A stretch of 63,250 bases of DNA. Source: Chloroflexota bacterium. GTDB taxonomy: Bacteria > Chloroflexota > Chloroflexia > Thermomicrobiales > UBA6265. Within the stretch, counting starts at the first letter, position 1. Each line of letters starts with the position of its first letter. The notes beneath the pieces are model-generated. The model saw nothing but the letters and a program-made list of their open reading frames with translations, had not been told where the DNA came from and did not search any database. A program made the position numbers and the translations under genes. Shown here piece after piece: positions 26,230 to 34,622 of the stretch. Where the stretch lies: assembly GCA_023423795.1 (NCBI GenBank), contig JAFAEX010000133.1, positions 1-63,250 on the forward strand, written 5' to 3'.

Positions 26230-26785
26230 ACCCCAGCGATTTCGTCCACCTGTGCTGGCGGATCGGCATAGAAAGGGTGCAGCACGGGCGATGCGTCGTG
26301 GCTGGAAAGGACGTTTACCACCGAATCAGGCCCGGCAAGCCATCGGTCTTCTCCGGTTTACGTTCGCTTGTCGGAGACGAGCAGGCCGTTGCTGGAGGTA
26401 TTGGCGGATTGGCGGAACCGATCGCTGGATCGATCGGCAGCGAACTCCTCGGCCATCTGGGCTAATCCATATCGCAGTGGGTCGCGTAGAACGGGAGGGC
26501 GACGCTCCGTGATTGCGGCAGGTGCCGGTGCGGCCGTTGGGAGGAATACGCCGCAGCCAACCCGGCACGGCGGTGCTCCAAAGGTGAAGCGTGTCGCGGG
26601 CGGGTCGAACGGGGATCTTGCGCCGCTTGGGCGCGGCGAAGGTTGGCGACATCGTGTGAGGAAGCTGCACCGGGTGTCCGTGAACGATCGCTCTGAGCGC
26701 TTGGCGCCGACGAACGTCCACGGGGACGGGCAGCCACAGACGATGAAGCCGCGTGGCAGCGGCACGCCGGGAATCTCGATGGCCG
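26230..26785. other. 556-nt intergenic region
   Basis: Between two minus-strand genes. No reading frame on either strand carries a domain or a ribosome site, and I see no tRNA-like fold. It must hold the promoter of the secreted hypothetical protein, but no clear -35/-10 pair stands out. Confidence 0.4.
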
Positions 26786-27361
26786 TCAGGCTTTCAGGAT
26801 GAAGCGGGGAAGCCCGACGATGGGGTCTCGGTCCCGCTCGATGTCCGGGCCGTGGGCGGCGACCGATTCCGCGACGGCGCGGGCGACGGCCTCGCAGGCG
26901 GCATCGACCTCGGTTGCCCACTCCCGCGTGAGGCGGCTGCAGGCGACTTCGGCGTCGAACTCGTCCCGGTCGAGTTCCGTGACGGTCCCGTCCGGCTCGA
27001 CCCAGAGGTCGAGTTCGAGGTCGAGGTCCTGGTAGTAATTGGTCCGCAGTTCGGCGAGCGGGCGGGAGAAGTTGACGTAGTACCCGACGGTCTGGTCGTC
27101 GTTCGTGATGAACCGAAGCAGCGAGAACCAGCGGTCGGGAAAGAACCATTGCTCGGCGCCGGTACGGTGGAGCTTGACGATGCCGCCTGGCGTGCGGACT
27201 TCGACTTCGCGCGGCCGGTAGAACGCGAAGCGGTGGCGGAGAAGCGAGCGCTCCCCATTCGGACCGTCAACGGTGATCCAGCCGCCGTCAATCTGGTACT
27301 CCCAGCAGGCCCCGCGCAACTTTTCCTTGCGGTAGAACATTCGCGGCGGCCGGCACGTCAT
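26786..27361 (-). CDS. DUF402-domain protein
   Basis: A 191-residue protein of the DUF402 family, which includes nucleoside diphosphatases and RNA-binding FAU-1-like proteins. The typical segments are present: WFFPDRWFSLLRF, GYYVNFSRPL, DLDLELDLWVEPDG and LDRDEFDAE. Acidic residues in the last two are the usual metal ligands, so phosphohydrolase activity is plausible. Its ATG overlaps the rsmG stop (ATGA), which implies coupled translation. The substrate is not evident. Confidence 0.85.
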   Translation of the reverse strand: MTCRPPRMFYRKEKLRGACWEYQIDGGWITVDGPNGERSLLRHRFAFYRPREVEVRTPGGIVKLHRTGAEQWFFPDRWFSLLRFITNDDQTVGYYVNFSRPLAELRTNYYQDLDLELDLWVEPDGTVTELDRDEFDAEVACSRLTREWATEVDAACEAVARAVAESVAAHGPDIERDRDPIVGLPRFILKA

Positions 27362-28230
27362 CGCGGCGTCCTCCCGGGGGAACCCCCGCTGCGCCCGGCC
27401 ACGCCGCCGAGCGGTTCACGCGCCGGGATGCCGGCGCGTCGCGGAAAGCGCTCCGGGGTCGGCCGCCGCTTGCGGACGACCACCAGCCTGGTATCCCCGC
27501 CCGGCAACACGTTTGCCGAGACGATCTCCGCGCCGATCTCGCGGGCGGCAGTCTCGCCGGCCCGAAGTTCGTCGTCGAGGTCGAGTCCCTTCGGAAAAAT
27601 GCCGAACCCGCGAGGGCGCAGCAGCGGCATCGCCAGTTCGATCAAGGCGGGAAGCGACGACACGGCGCGCGCGGTGACGACCTCGTAGGCGGCGCGGTGG
27701 TCGAGTTCGCGGGCGATGTCTTCCGCCCGGCCGTGAAGCGCTGCGGCGTTGCGCAGCCCGAGATCGTCGATCGCCGCGCGGAGGAAACCGGTCTTCTTTC
27801 CGGTGGCTTCGATCATCGTGACGGCGAGGACGGGGCGGCAGATCGCGATCGGGAGGGCGGGGATGCCGCCGCCCGAGCCGATGTCCGCCAACCGCGGCTT
27901 TGCTTCGCCCGATGCGGCGATGGCGTCGTCGATCGCCGGCAGCATGCGCAGGGCGTCGAGCAGCAGGCGCTGCTCGACGGCGGCCGGATCGGTGATCGCG
28001 GTGAGGTTGAAGCGGGTGTTCCAGTCGAGCAGCAGGTCGCGGTAGCGCAGGAGATCGTCGGCCTGGTTGCGCGACAAACCCGCGTCGGACGCGGCCAGGG
28101 CGAACCCGTCCCACGCGGACGTCTGCCCTGCCCGGTCGTCCAAGGCGGCGGTCGCCGCCTGCTGGGTCGGAAGGCCGATACTCGTCACCGCAACCTCGCT
28201 GGCTCGTCTCCTTACGCCTGTCGCGACCAC
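27358..28230 (-). CDS. rsmG: 16S rRNA (guanine-527-N7) methyltransferase
   Basis: A 290-residue protein; RsmG methylates N7 of G527 in 16S rRNA using SAM. The core is clear: DLLLDWNTRFNLTAI, ADIGSGGGIPALPIA (SAM loop), the ATGKKTGFLR segment and VVTARAVSSLPALIE. The start is uncertain: GTG codons at 28230 and 28188 are both in frame, and the latter has GAGG about 5 nt upstream. The C-terminal 30 residues are Arg/Gly/Pro-rich and not part of the family. It follows dxs within 16 nt or 58 nt, depending on the start. Confidence 0.93.
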   Translation of the reverse strand: MVATGVRRRASEVAVTSIGLPTQQAATAALDDRAGQTSAWDGFALAASDAGLSRNQADDLLRYRDLLLDWNTRFNLTAITDPAAVEQRLLLDALRMLPAIDDAIAASGEAKPRLADIGSGGGIPALPIAICRPVLAVTMIEATGKKTGFLRAAIDDLGLRNAAALHGRAEDIARELDHRAAYEVVTARAVSSLPALIELAMPLLRPRGFGIFPKGLDLDDELRAGETAAREIGAEIVSANVLPGGDTRLVVVRKRRPTPERFPRRAGIPAREPLGGVAGRSGGSPGRTPR

Positions 28231-28245
28231 GTCGCCTGCCCGAGT

Positions 28246-30198
28246 CTACAGGACGCGGGCCTCACCGGCGACCGCTGGCGTTTGGGCAGAGCGCCTGACA
28301 AGCCCGTGCGCGGCTTGCGCGATTCCGTTCGGCGTTAGGCCCGCCATCTCTCGCAGGCGGGCCTGCGACGCGTGTTCGAACACCCGGTCCGGCACGCCAA
28401 GCGTGGCAACCGGAATCTCGATTTCGTGCGCGGCGAGGAGTTCGAGCACCGCCGAACCAAACCCGCCGGATACGGCGTTCTCTTCCACCGTGACGATGGC
28501 GCCGCAGGAGCGGGCGAGGTCGAGGATGAGCGCTTCGTCCAGCGGCTTGATGAAGCGGGCGTTCACGACCGAGGCCGAGATGCCGTCGGCGAGGAGGGCG
28601 TCGGCGGCGCGCTCGGCGGGAAGCACCATCGCGCCGACGGCGAGGATGGCGACGTCGCCGCCTTCCCGCAGCAGTTCGCCGCGGCCGACCGGAAGGGCAT
28701 GCAGCGGTTCGTCCATGGCGACGCCGACGCCCGAGCCGCGCGGGTAGCGGATGGCGAACGGGCCGTCGTGGTCCATCGCGGTCTTGAGCAGGTGGCGCAG
28801 TTCGTTCTCGTCTTTCGGCGCGGCGATGGTGATGCCGGGCAGGCAGCGCAGGTAGGACAGGTCGAAGATGCCGTGGTGGGTGCGCCCGTCGTCCCCGGCG
28901 AAGCCGGCGCGATCCAGCGCGAAGACGACCGGAAGCCGTTGCAGGCAGACGTCGTGGGCGATCTGGTCGTAGGCGCGCTGCAGGAAGGTCGAGTAGATAG
29001 CCGCGACCGGCCGCATCCCTTCGGCGGCGAGCCCGGCGGCGAAGGTGACGGCGTGCTGCTCGGCGATGCCGACGTCGTAGAAGCGGTCGGGGTGCGCCGC
29101 CTGGAACTTGATCAGCGAGGTCCCGGTGGGCATCGCGGCGGTAATGGCGACGATGCGCGGGTCGTCCTTCGCGAGGTCGATCAGGGTTGCGGCGAAGACG
29201 TCCTGGTACTTCGGCGGTGCTTTCGGTGCGCCCGGCTTGGCCGGGGCCGAAACGGCGTGCACGCGCTCGCGGTCGTTCTCCGCGCCGTCGTAGCCCTGCC
29301 CCTTGCGGGTGAGGACGTGGAGGAAGACGGGGCCGTCCACCTGCCGTGCCTGCTGGATGGCCTCGACGAGGTCGCGCATGTCGTGGCCGTCGACCGGGCC
29401 GACGTAGGTGAACCCGAGTTCTTCCCAGATCTGGGCGTGGTAGACGAACTCCTTGAACGAGTCCTTCCAGCGCTTGCCCAATTCGACGGCGAGTTCGCCC
29501 TGCGGCAGGCGGGCGATGAAGCGGGCGAGTTCGTCCTTGGCGCGGTTGTAGCGCCGGTCGGTGCGGACGCGGTCGAGGTAGCGCGAGATGGCCCCGACGT
29601 TCGGGGCGATGGACATCTCGTTGTCGTTGAGGACGACGAGGAACGGCAGGTTGAGGATGCCGGCGTTGTTGAGCGCCTCGAACGCCATGCCGCCGGTCAG
29701 CGCGCCGTCGCCGATGACGGCGGCGACGCGGCGATCGGTCTGTCCGGTCTGGTTGAAGGCGACCGCCATGCCGAGCGCCGCCGAGATCGAGGTGGACGCG
29801 TGGCCCGCGCCGAAGGCGTCGTGCTCGCTCTCGTCCCTCGACAGGAAGCCGGAGAGGCCGCCCTCCTGCCGGATAGTGGGGAAGCGGTCGCGGCGGCCGG
29901 TGAGCAGTTTGTGGACGTAGGCCTGGTGCCCGACGTCCCACACGATGCGGTCGCGCGGGGAGGAAAAGACATGGTGGAGCGCGATGGCCAGTTCGACCGT
30001 GCCCAGCGACGCGCCGAGGTGCCCGCCGTTGCGGCTGACGACCTCGATCAGTTCGGCGCGGATTTCGGCCGCGAGCGCGACCAGATCCGGGATGGAGAGG
30101 GTTTTCAGGTCGGCCGGAGCGGAAATGCGGTCGAAGATGGGACTGGCGGACGCGCCGGGGTTGTCTGAGGAGGAGGATGGCGTGGCGCCGAGGGACAT
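28246..30198 (-). CDS. dxs: 1-deoxy-D-xylulose-5-phosphate synthase
   Basis: A 650-residue thiamine-diphosphate enzyme that joins pyruvate and glyceraldehyde 3-phosphate, the entry step of the MEP isoprenoid pathway. Visible landmarks are NGGHLGASLGTVELAIALHH, WDVGHQAYVHKLLTGR, the TPP motif GDGALTGGMAFEALNN, and the transketolase-type pyrimidine domain starting near residue 320 (MPTGTSLIKFQ, DVGIAEQHAVTFAAG). The ATG at 30198 has GGGAG about 9 nt upstream and removes a 35-residue poor extension. It heads a dxs-rsmG-DUF402 minus-strand unit. Confidence 0.96.
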   Translation of the reverse strand: MSLGATPSSSSDNPGASASPIFDRISAPADLKTLSIPDLVALAAEIRAELIEVVSRNGGHLGASLGTVELAIALHHVFSSPRDRIVWDVGHQAYVHKLLTGRRDRFPTIRQEGGLSGFLSRDESEHDAFGAGHASTSISAALGMAVAFNQTGQTDRRVAAVIGDGALTGGMAFEALNNAGILNLPFLVVLNDNEMSIAPNVGAISRYLDRVRTDRRYNRAKDELARFIARLPQGELAVELGKRWKDSFKEFVYHAQIWEELGFTYVGPVDGHDMRDLVEAIQQARQVDGPVFLHVLTRKGQGYDGAENDRERVHAVSAPAKPGAPKAPPKYQDVFAATLIDLAKDDPRIVAITAAMPTGTSLIKFQAAHPDRFYDVGIAEQHAVTFAAGLAAEGMRPVAAIYSTFLQRAYDQIAHDVCLQRLPVVFALDRAGFAGDDGRTHHGIFDLSYLRCLPGITIAAPKDENELRHLLKTAMDHDGPFAIRYPRGSGVGVAMDEPLHALPVGRGELLREGGDVAILAVGAMVLPAERAADALLADGISASVVNARFIKPLDEALILDLARSCGAIVTVEENAVSGGFGSAVLELLAAHEIEIPVATLGVPDRVFEHASQARLREMAGLTPNGIAQAAHGLVRRSAQTPAVAGEARVL

Positions 30199-30440
30199 CG
30201 TGTGACTCCCTGCCGGTGCGACGGATTCTCCGTCACGTCGCCTGCCGGCGTTGCGCCGCCCCGGCGGAACGGCCCGGGCGGAGGACCGCACCTGACGGTC
30301 CAACCCTGACAGTAGCGCGCCGGGGGAGCAGCGTCAAACCGCGGCGGTCATCGTCGATCGGGCGGCCGCCTTGGTGGCGTTAGCCGGTTCCGTGCCGCGG
30401 CTGGGTTTTCCAACGCGGCAACCGGTGCGTTGGTGCCGGT

Positions 30441-31229
30441 TCAGGAACAATAGAGGTGGCCGTCCACGCACCGCGGGTTGGCACAATCGGTGTTCTGCGG
30501 AACATCGTCGTCATCAGGGACCGTAATGATGCCGCCGCTCCCGTCACAAACGTCTCTCAGGCAGTCCCCTTGGGTAAGGTTGCCCACAACGGTATTTGTT
30601 TGGGCATGGTCCGGTTTACAGCGCCCGTTGACGCACCGCCGTTGGGCGCACCGTGGGTCTTCGCCGTGAAGGAGTGGGCAGTCAGCATCCTCGGTATCCT
30701 TTGAGCAACTGGGAACCTCGCACCGGCCGGCAGCGCTACAGACGCCCCATTCGTGAGTAGTACACGCAACACCAGGAGTTGTGCGCGTCCTGCACTTGTG
30801 CTTTTGATCGCAGTACCCAACGGTACAAGGGTCGGCTCCACCGTCGCAATCAGAGTCGCGGCAACAGTCTCCGCAGGGTATGCACTTCCCATTGCACGGG
30901 CATTTGCCGCGGGCGAAGCAGCACGCGCCCTTCGGGATGCACTGGTTGCCGCAGCGCTGAGGCAGATTGCGCGGACAACATGTGCCGAGACGAACGCATT
31001 TCCCGCGGCAAGGCTCCTGGTGGTCGCGGCAGGTGCACACGCCGTCGATGCACCGGCCGTGCTTGCAGCGGTCGGTGATGCCGTCGCACGCCTTGCCGAG
31101 GTGGAGCCGCTTGCGCTTCTTGGCCGCCGCGCCGACCGGCAGCAGCGCGACAAACGACGCAAGAAGGGCACGCCGCGGAACGCGGCCGGAAAAGGCGCGC
31201 GCCAAGGCATCGAAGCGGGAATCGTCCAT
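30441..31229 (-). CDS. Exported cysteine-rich protein with RR leader
   Basis: A 262-residue protein starting with MDDSRFDALARAFSG, then VPRRALLASFVALLPVGAAA and a KKRKRLHLG stretch, a leader layout common to exported Chloroflexota proteins. The mature part has about 35 cysteines in closely spaced pairs (CDGITDRCKHGRC, CTCRDHQEPCRGKC, CPCNGKCIPCGDCC), like disulfide-bonded knottin or EGF-like repeats. The arginines lie in a weak Tat context (PRRALLA). The last third is less GC-rich than its neighbours. I know no function; a surface or adhesive protein is possible. The ATG at 31229 has GGAG upstream. Confidence 0.72.
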   Translation of the reverse strand: MDDSRFDALARAFSGRVPRRALLASFVALLPVGAAAKKRKRLHLGKACDGITDRCKHGRCIDGVCTCRDHQEPCRGKCVRLGTCCPRNLPQRCGNQCIPKGACCFARGKCPCNGKCIPCGDCCRDSDCDGGADPCTVGYCDQKHKCRTRTTPGVACTTHEWGVCSAAGRCEVPSCSKDTEDADCPLLHGEDPRCAQRRCVNGRCKPDHAQTNTVVGNLTQGDCLRDVCDGSGGIITVPDDDDVPQNTDCANPRCVDGHLYCS

Positions 31230-31366
31230 CGGCGGGACTCCGGACCACGCGGGCAACCGTTCGCGGGATCGTGCGTGCGGAATGGAGAGATGTCAAGACC
31301 CTGGTTTCAGGTCGTATCGGGGGTCTGGACCGACGGTTTTCATCCCCGATTTTCGGTGTCCTGCCC

Positions 31367-31440
31367 CCGTCATCCCGAGCTTGTCGAGGGATCTCGTCGC
31401 AACTACCAAACGAGATCCCTCCACAAGCTCGGGATGACGG
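31367..31440. repeat. Long inverted repeat, family A copy 2
   Basis: Arms at 31367-31397 and 31410-31440 pair at 30 of 31 positions around a 12-nt loop. It lies in the gap between the NIF3 gene stop and the start of the Cys-rich gene, both on the minus strand. Confidence 0.9.
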
Positions 31441-31475
31441 GCGAAGGGCGCACTGGGTTTTGCGCGCATCGGGCG

Positions 31476-32264
31476 CTAGAACGGGTTCTCCTGCGGGAAA
31501 AAGCGCGTCTCGAAGCCGAACCGATCCGCCGCCCAGCGGGCGAGCGCCTGCACGCCGAGCGTTTCGCTCGCGTAGTGGCCGAGGACGACCATGGTGATGC
31601 CGGCTTCGCGCGCGATGGCGGGCGCCCACTCCCGGCCTTCGCCGGAGATGTAGACATCGACCTTGCGCTCGATCGCCTCATAGAGGTAGCCCGAGCCGCC
31701 GCCGGAGAGGATCGCCGCTGTGCGGACAGGGTCCGGCCCGCCGGGAGCGACGATCGGCGCTTGCCCGAACGCGGCTTCTGCCCGCGCCACAAGGTCGGCG
31801 ATGGGGAGCGGCGGGTCGGCGACGGCCACGAGGGCGATGGCGACGTCCGAATCGGGCATCTTCGCGAAGTCGAACCGTGGCGATCCGAAACCGAGCACGC
31901 GGGCGATCTCGGCGTTGTTCCCGACCTCGGAATGGGCGTCCAGCGGCAGGTGGTAGGCGAGCAGGCTCATGCCGCGCTCGCGGAGGAACGCGGCGCGCCG
32001 TTCGTCGAAGGCGCGGGCGGGGTCGTTGTCCGGGTCCTCGCTTTCCCAGAACAGGCCGTGGTGGACGAGGATCGCGTCGGCGTCCCAGGCGGCGGCGTCC
32101 TCGAACGAGCGCATGTTGGCGCTGACCGCCACGGCCAGCCGGCGCACCGGGCGTTCGCCGGCGACTTGCAGGCCGGTGACCGCGAAGTCCGTGAGCGCGT
32201 GCGGATCGACGTAGGCGGTAAGTGCTTCGGCGAGTTCGGCGGGCGTTGGGGCGGTCAACTTCAT
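31476..32264 (-). CDS. NIF3-family dinuclear metal protein
   Basis: A 262-residue NIF3/YbgI/YqfO-type protein. The metal ligands expected for the family are present in ILVHHGLFW, LLAYHLPLDAH and the late VVLGHYASE. These proteins form hexameric rings; proposed roles include GTP cyclohydrolase-like and metal-dependent hydrolase activity, none settled. It lacks the extra PII-like insert of the longer Gram-positive form. The ATG at 32264 has GGAGA immediately upstream. It diverges from the ornithine-cyclodeaminase-like gene. Confidence 0.88.
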   Translation of the reverse strand: MKLTAPTPAELAEALTAYVDPHALTDFAVTGLQVAGERPVRRLAVAVSANMRSFEDAAAWDADAILVHHGLFWESEDPDNDPARAFDERRAAFLRERGMSLLAYHLPLDAHSEVGNNAEIARVLGFGSPRFDFAKMPDSDVAIALVAVADPPLPIADLVARAEAAFGQAPIVAPGGPDPVRTAAILSGGGSGYLYEAIERKVDVYISGEGREWAPAIAREAGITMVVLGHYASETLGVQALARWAADRFGFETRFFPQENPF

Positions 32265-32393
32265 TCTCCATGGCGAATGGCGGCGATGGGCGCGAGCATA
32301 CGCCAGCGCGGCCCGCTGCTCGTTGCGGCCTATCCCGGCCACGGCTAGACTCGCGCAGCCGTTGCGAGGCTGGAAACCGGGAGGAGTAGGGAC

Positions 32394-33383
32394 ATGCTCG
32401 CGCTTTCGCGGGCGGACGTGCAGCGGCTGGTGCCGATGCCGGACGCGATTCAGTTGATGAAGGACGCCTTCGCCGAACTATCGGCCGGGCGCACGACCGC
32501 CCCGCTTCGGACGGTCGTCCCGGTCGAGGAACACAACGGCGACGCGCTGTTCATGCCGGCCCACGTGCCGGCGATGGACGCGCTTGGCGTGAAACTGGTC
32601 AACGTCTTCAAGGACAACCCGTCGCGCGGGCTGCCGGTCATCCACGCGCTGGTCTGCATGATCGACGCGGAGACGGGCGTTCCGCTGGCGGTGATGGACG
32701 GCACCTACCTGACGGCGCTGCGAACCGGCGCGGTCTCCGGTGCGGCAACCGACCTGCTGGCCCGGCCCGACAGCAAGACGCTGGTGGTGATCGGCGCCGG
32801 CGCGCAGGGCGCGACGCAGATTGCCGCCGTCTGCGCCGTCCGACCGATCGAGCGCATTGTGGCGGTAGACGTCTTTCCCGAATCGCTCGAACGGCTGCGG
32901 GGCATCCTCGAGCGCGACTGGCCGGACGTGGCCGGGCGGGTCGAGTACGCCTCCGACGCGAACACGGCGGTCGCCGAGGCCGATGTCATCTGCACCGCGA
33001 CCACGGCGCGCAAGCCGGTGTTCGATGCAGCAAACGTCCGGCCCGGAACCCACGTCAACGCCATCGGGGCCTACACGCCGGAGATGCAGGAGCTGCCCGC
33101 GGAACTGGTCGCCAGTGCGACGGTCGTGCTCGACGTGATCGAGCACGCGCTGGCCGAGGCTGGCGACCTGATCATCCCGCTGGAAGAGGGCCGGATCAGC
33201 CGCGACCACTTCGCCCGCGAACTCGGGCAGGTTGTCTCCGGCGACGTTCCGGCGCGGCAGTCCGACGACGAGGTGACGCTGTTCAAGTCGGTCGGCAACG
33301 CCGTGCAGGATGTCGCGGTCGGTCGCCGGGCCTACGACCGGGCGCTCGCGGAGGGTGTCGGCGCCTCGTTCGAACTGGGGTAG
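32394..33383 (+). CDS. Ornithine cyclodeaminase / mu-crystallin family dehydrogenase
   Basis: A 329-residue NAD(P)-dependent enzyme. The signature TYLTALRTGAVSGAATDLLA, the Rossmann loop VVIGAGAQG, and HVNAIGAYTPEMQEL are conserved. Family members deaminate ornithine to proline or reduce and oxidise imino acids such as alanine and ketimines; which one this is cannot be told. AGGAG lies about 7 nt before the ATG. An EamA-type transporter follows after 39 nt on the same strand and may move its amino-acid substrate. Confidence 0.9.
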   Translation: MLALSRADVQRLVPMPDAIQLMKDAFAELSAGRTTAPLRTVVPVEEHNGDALFMPAHVPAMDALGVKLVNVFKDNPSRGLPVIHALVCMIDAETGVPLAVMDGTYLTALRTGAVSGAATDLLARPDSKTLVVIGAGAQGATQIAAVCAVRPIERIVAVDVFPESLERLRGILERDWPDVAGRVEYASDANTAVAEADVICTATTARKPVFDAANVRPGTHVNAIGAYTPEMQELPAELVASATVVLDVIEHALAEAGDLIIPLEEGRISRDHFARELGQVVSGDVPARQSDDEVTLFKSVGNAVQDVAVGRRAYDRALAEGVGASFELG

Positions 33384-33422
33384 GGAGACGGGCGACCGGG
33401 GCCGGAGCGGACGGGAGGCGCG

Positions 33423-34343
33423 TTGGGCGAGCGGGCAGCGTCCGGTCGCGGTATTGCCGTCGTCGCCGTGCTGCTCGCCGCGGCGGCGTGGGCGACCACC
33501 GGAACCCTCGTCATCCTCGCGCTCGACCGTATCAGCATCGATGGGCTGACGCTGGCGCTGGTGCGTGCGGCGACGGCGACGGTCGTCCTCTGGGCGATCC
33601 TGCTGATCGTGCGGCCCGGCGCGTTGCGGCTGCGGCGAGCGGACGCGCCGGCGCTGGCCGGATACGGCCTGTGGGCGATTACGCTGTTCTACGTTGCGAC
33701 GGTGTACGGCATCGCCGGCACGAGCGCGTCGGTCGGGATCACGCTGCTGTACCTGGCGCCCGCCCTGGTAACGCTGGCCGGCGCGGCGTGGCTCGGCGAA
33801 CCGCTGACGGCGCCGAAGGTGGCGGCGCTCGCACTCAGTTTCGCCGGGGTCGTGCTCGTTTCGCGGGCGTGGAATCCGGCTGAGCTGGCGGGCGCCCCGG
33901 TCGGGGTGGTGTGGGCGCTGATCGCGGCGGTCGCGTACGCCGGGTACAGCTTGTTCGGGAAGCGGTTGGTCGGGCTGATCGCCGCGCCGACCGTGCTCGC
34001 ATGGTACCTGCTGTTTGGCACGCTCGGGCTGGTGGCCGCGAAACTGCTGGTTTCGCCGGGCGCGTGGCCGCCGCCGCGCGACTTGCTGGTGATTTCGCTG
34101 GCGATGGGGCTGCTGACGACGCTGCTGCCGACCTCGCTCTACCTGTTCGCGCTCACGCGGCTGCCGTCGAGCGAGGCGAGCATCCTGGCGGCGATCGAGC
34201 CGGTGTTCGCGGTCGGGCTTGCCGCGCTGGTCCTCGGGGAGCGGCTCGACGCGCTGCAGGCGGTGGGCGCGGCAATGGTGGTCGCGGCGGTGCTGCTGCT
34301 CAACCTGCGGCGGGCGGCGCGGGCGAGACCGGCGGCAGCGTGA
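33423..34343 (+). CDS. EamA-type (DMT superfamily) transporter
   Basis: A 306-residue membrane protein with ten hydrophobic helices in two EamA repeats of five. The second repeat (from about residue 160) contains the typical LPTSLYLFALTRLPSSEASILAAIEPVFAVGLAALVLGE region of the family, of which SEASILAAIEPVFA is the most conserved part. It probably exports or imports a small metabolite such as an amino acid. The TTG start has GGGAGG just upstream. It lies 39 nt after the cyclodeaminase-like gene, so the two are likely an operon. Confidence 0.88.
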   Translation: MGERAASGRGIAVVAVLLAAAAWATTGTLVILALDRISIDGLTLALVRAATATVVLWAILLIVRPGALRLRRADAPALAGYGLWAITLFYVATVYGIAGTSASVGITLLYLAPALVTLAGAAWLGEPLTAPKVAALALSFAGVVLVSRAWNPAELAGAPVGVVWALIAAVAYAGYSLFGKRLVGLIAAPTVLAWYLLFGTLGLVAAKLLVSPGAWPPPRDLLVISLAMGLLTTLLPTSLYLFALTRLPSSEASILAAIEPVFAVGLAALVLGERLDALQAVGAAMVVAAVLLLNLRRAARARPAAA

Positions 34344-34430
34344 TGCAAATGGCGGTTCGGGAAGCGCCGTGCCGTCGAACTGGCGTCTCGTGGGTGACAC
34401 GATACCCGATAATTGGTGCGTGATTCCGTT

Positions 34431-34505
34431 CTACGTAGGGGAGGGACCTGCGCCCTCCTTCGTCGTCGGCGAGCGAAGGAGGGCGCAGGTCCCTCCCCTA
34501 CGTAG
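34431..34505. repeat. Long inverted repeat, family B copy 1
   Basis: A perfect 32-bp inverted repeat (34431-34462 with 34474-34505) around an 11-nt loop. Arms contain TACGTAGGGGAGGGACCTG. It lies between the convergent stops of the EamA and nuoF genes. A second copy is at 57.5 kb. Confidence 0.92.
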
Positions 34506-34566
34506 ACAGGGCTGACTGGACCGTTGACCTGCACGTCCGGTCCGAGCGAATCGCGCTTGAGAAGCC

Positions 34567-34597
34567 ACAGCCCGCGCCGAGAATCGGCGCGGGCTGT
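34567..34597. terminator. Bidirectional terminator
   Basis: A perfect 14-bp GC-rich stem (34567-34580 with 34584-34597) with a 3-nt loop, 26 nt past the nuoF stop and downstream of the EamA gene. It can serve both convergent transcripts. Confidence 0.75.
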
Positions 34598-34622
34598 ATT
34601 CGTGTCCAGACCAGGAACTCCG

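Noticed and set aside
26368..26802. 144-codon plus-strand frame in the 26 kb gap
   Set aside because: No ribosome site or domain, and composition like random GC-rich DNA. It also runs into the 3' end of the DUF402 gene on the other strand.
28372..30168. Plus-strand open frame of about 600 codons
   Set aside because: Antisense to dxs and free of recognisable motifs.
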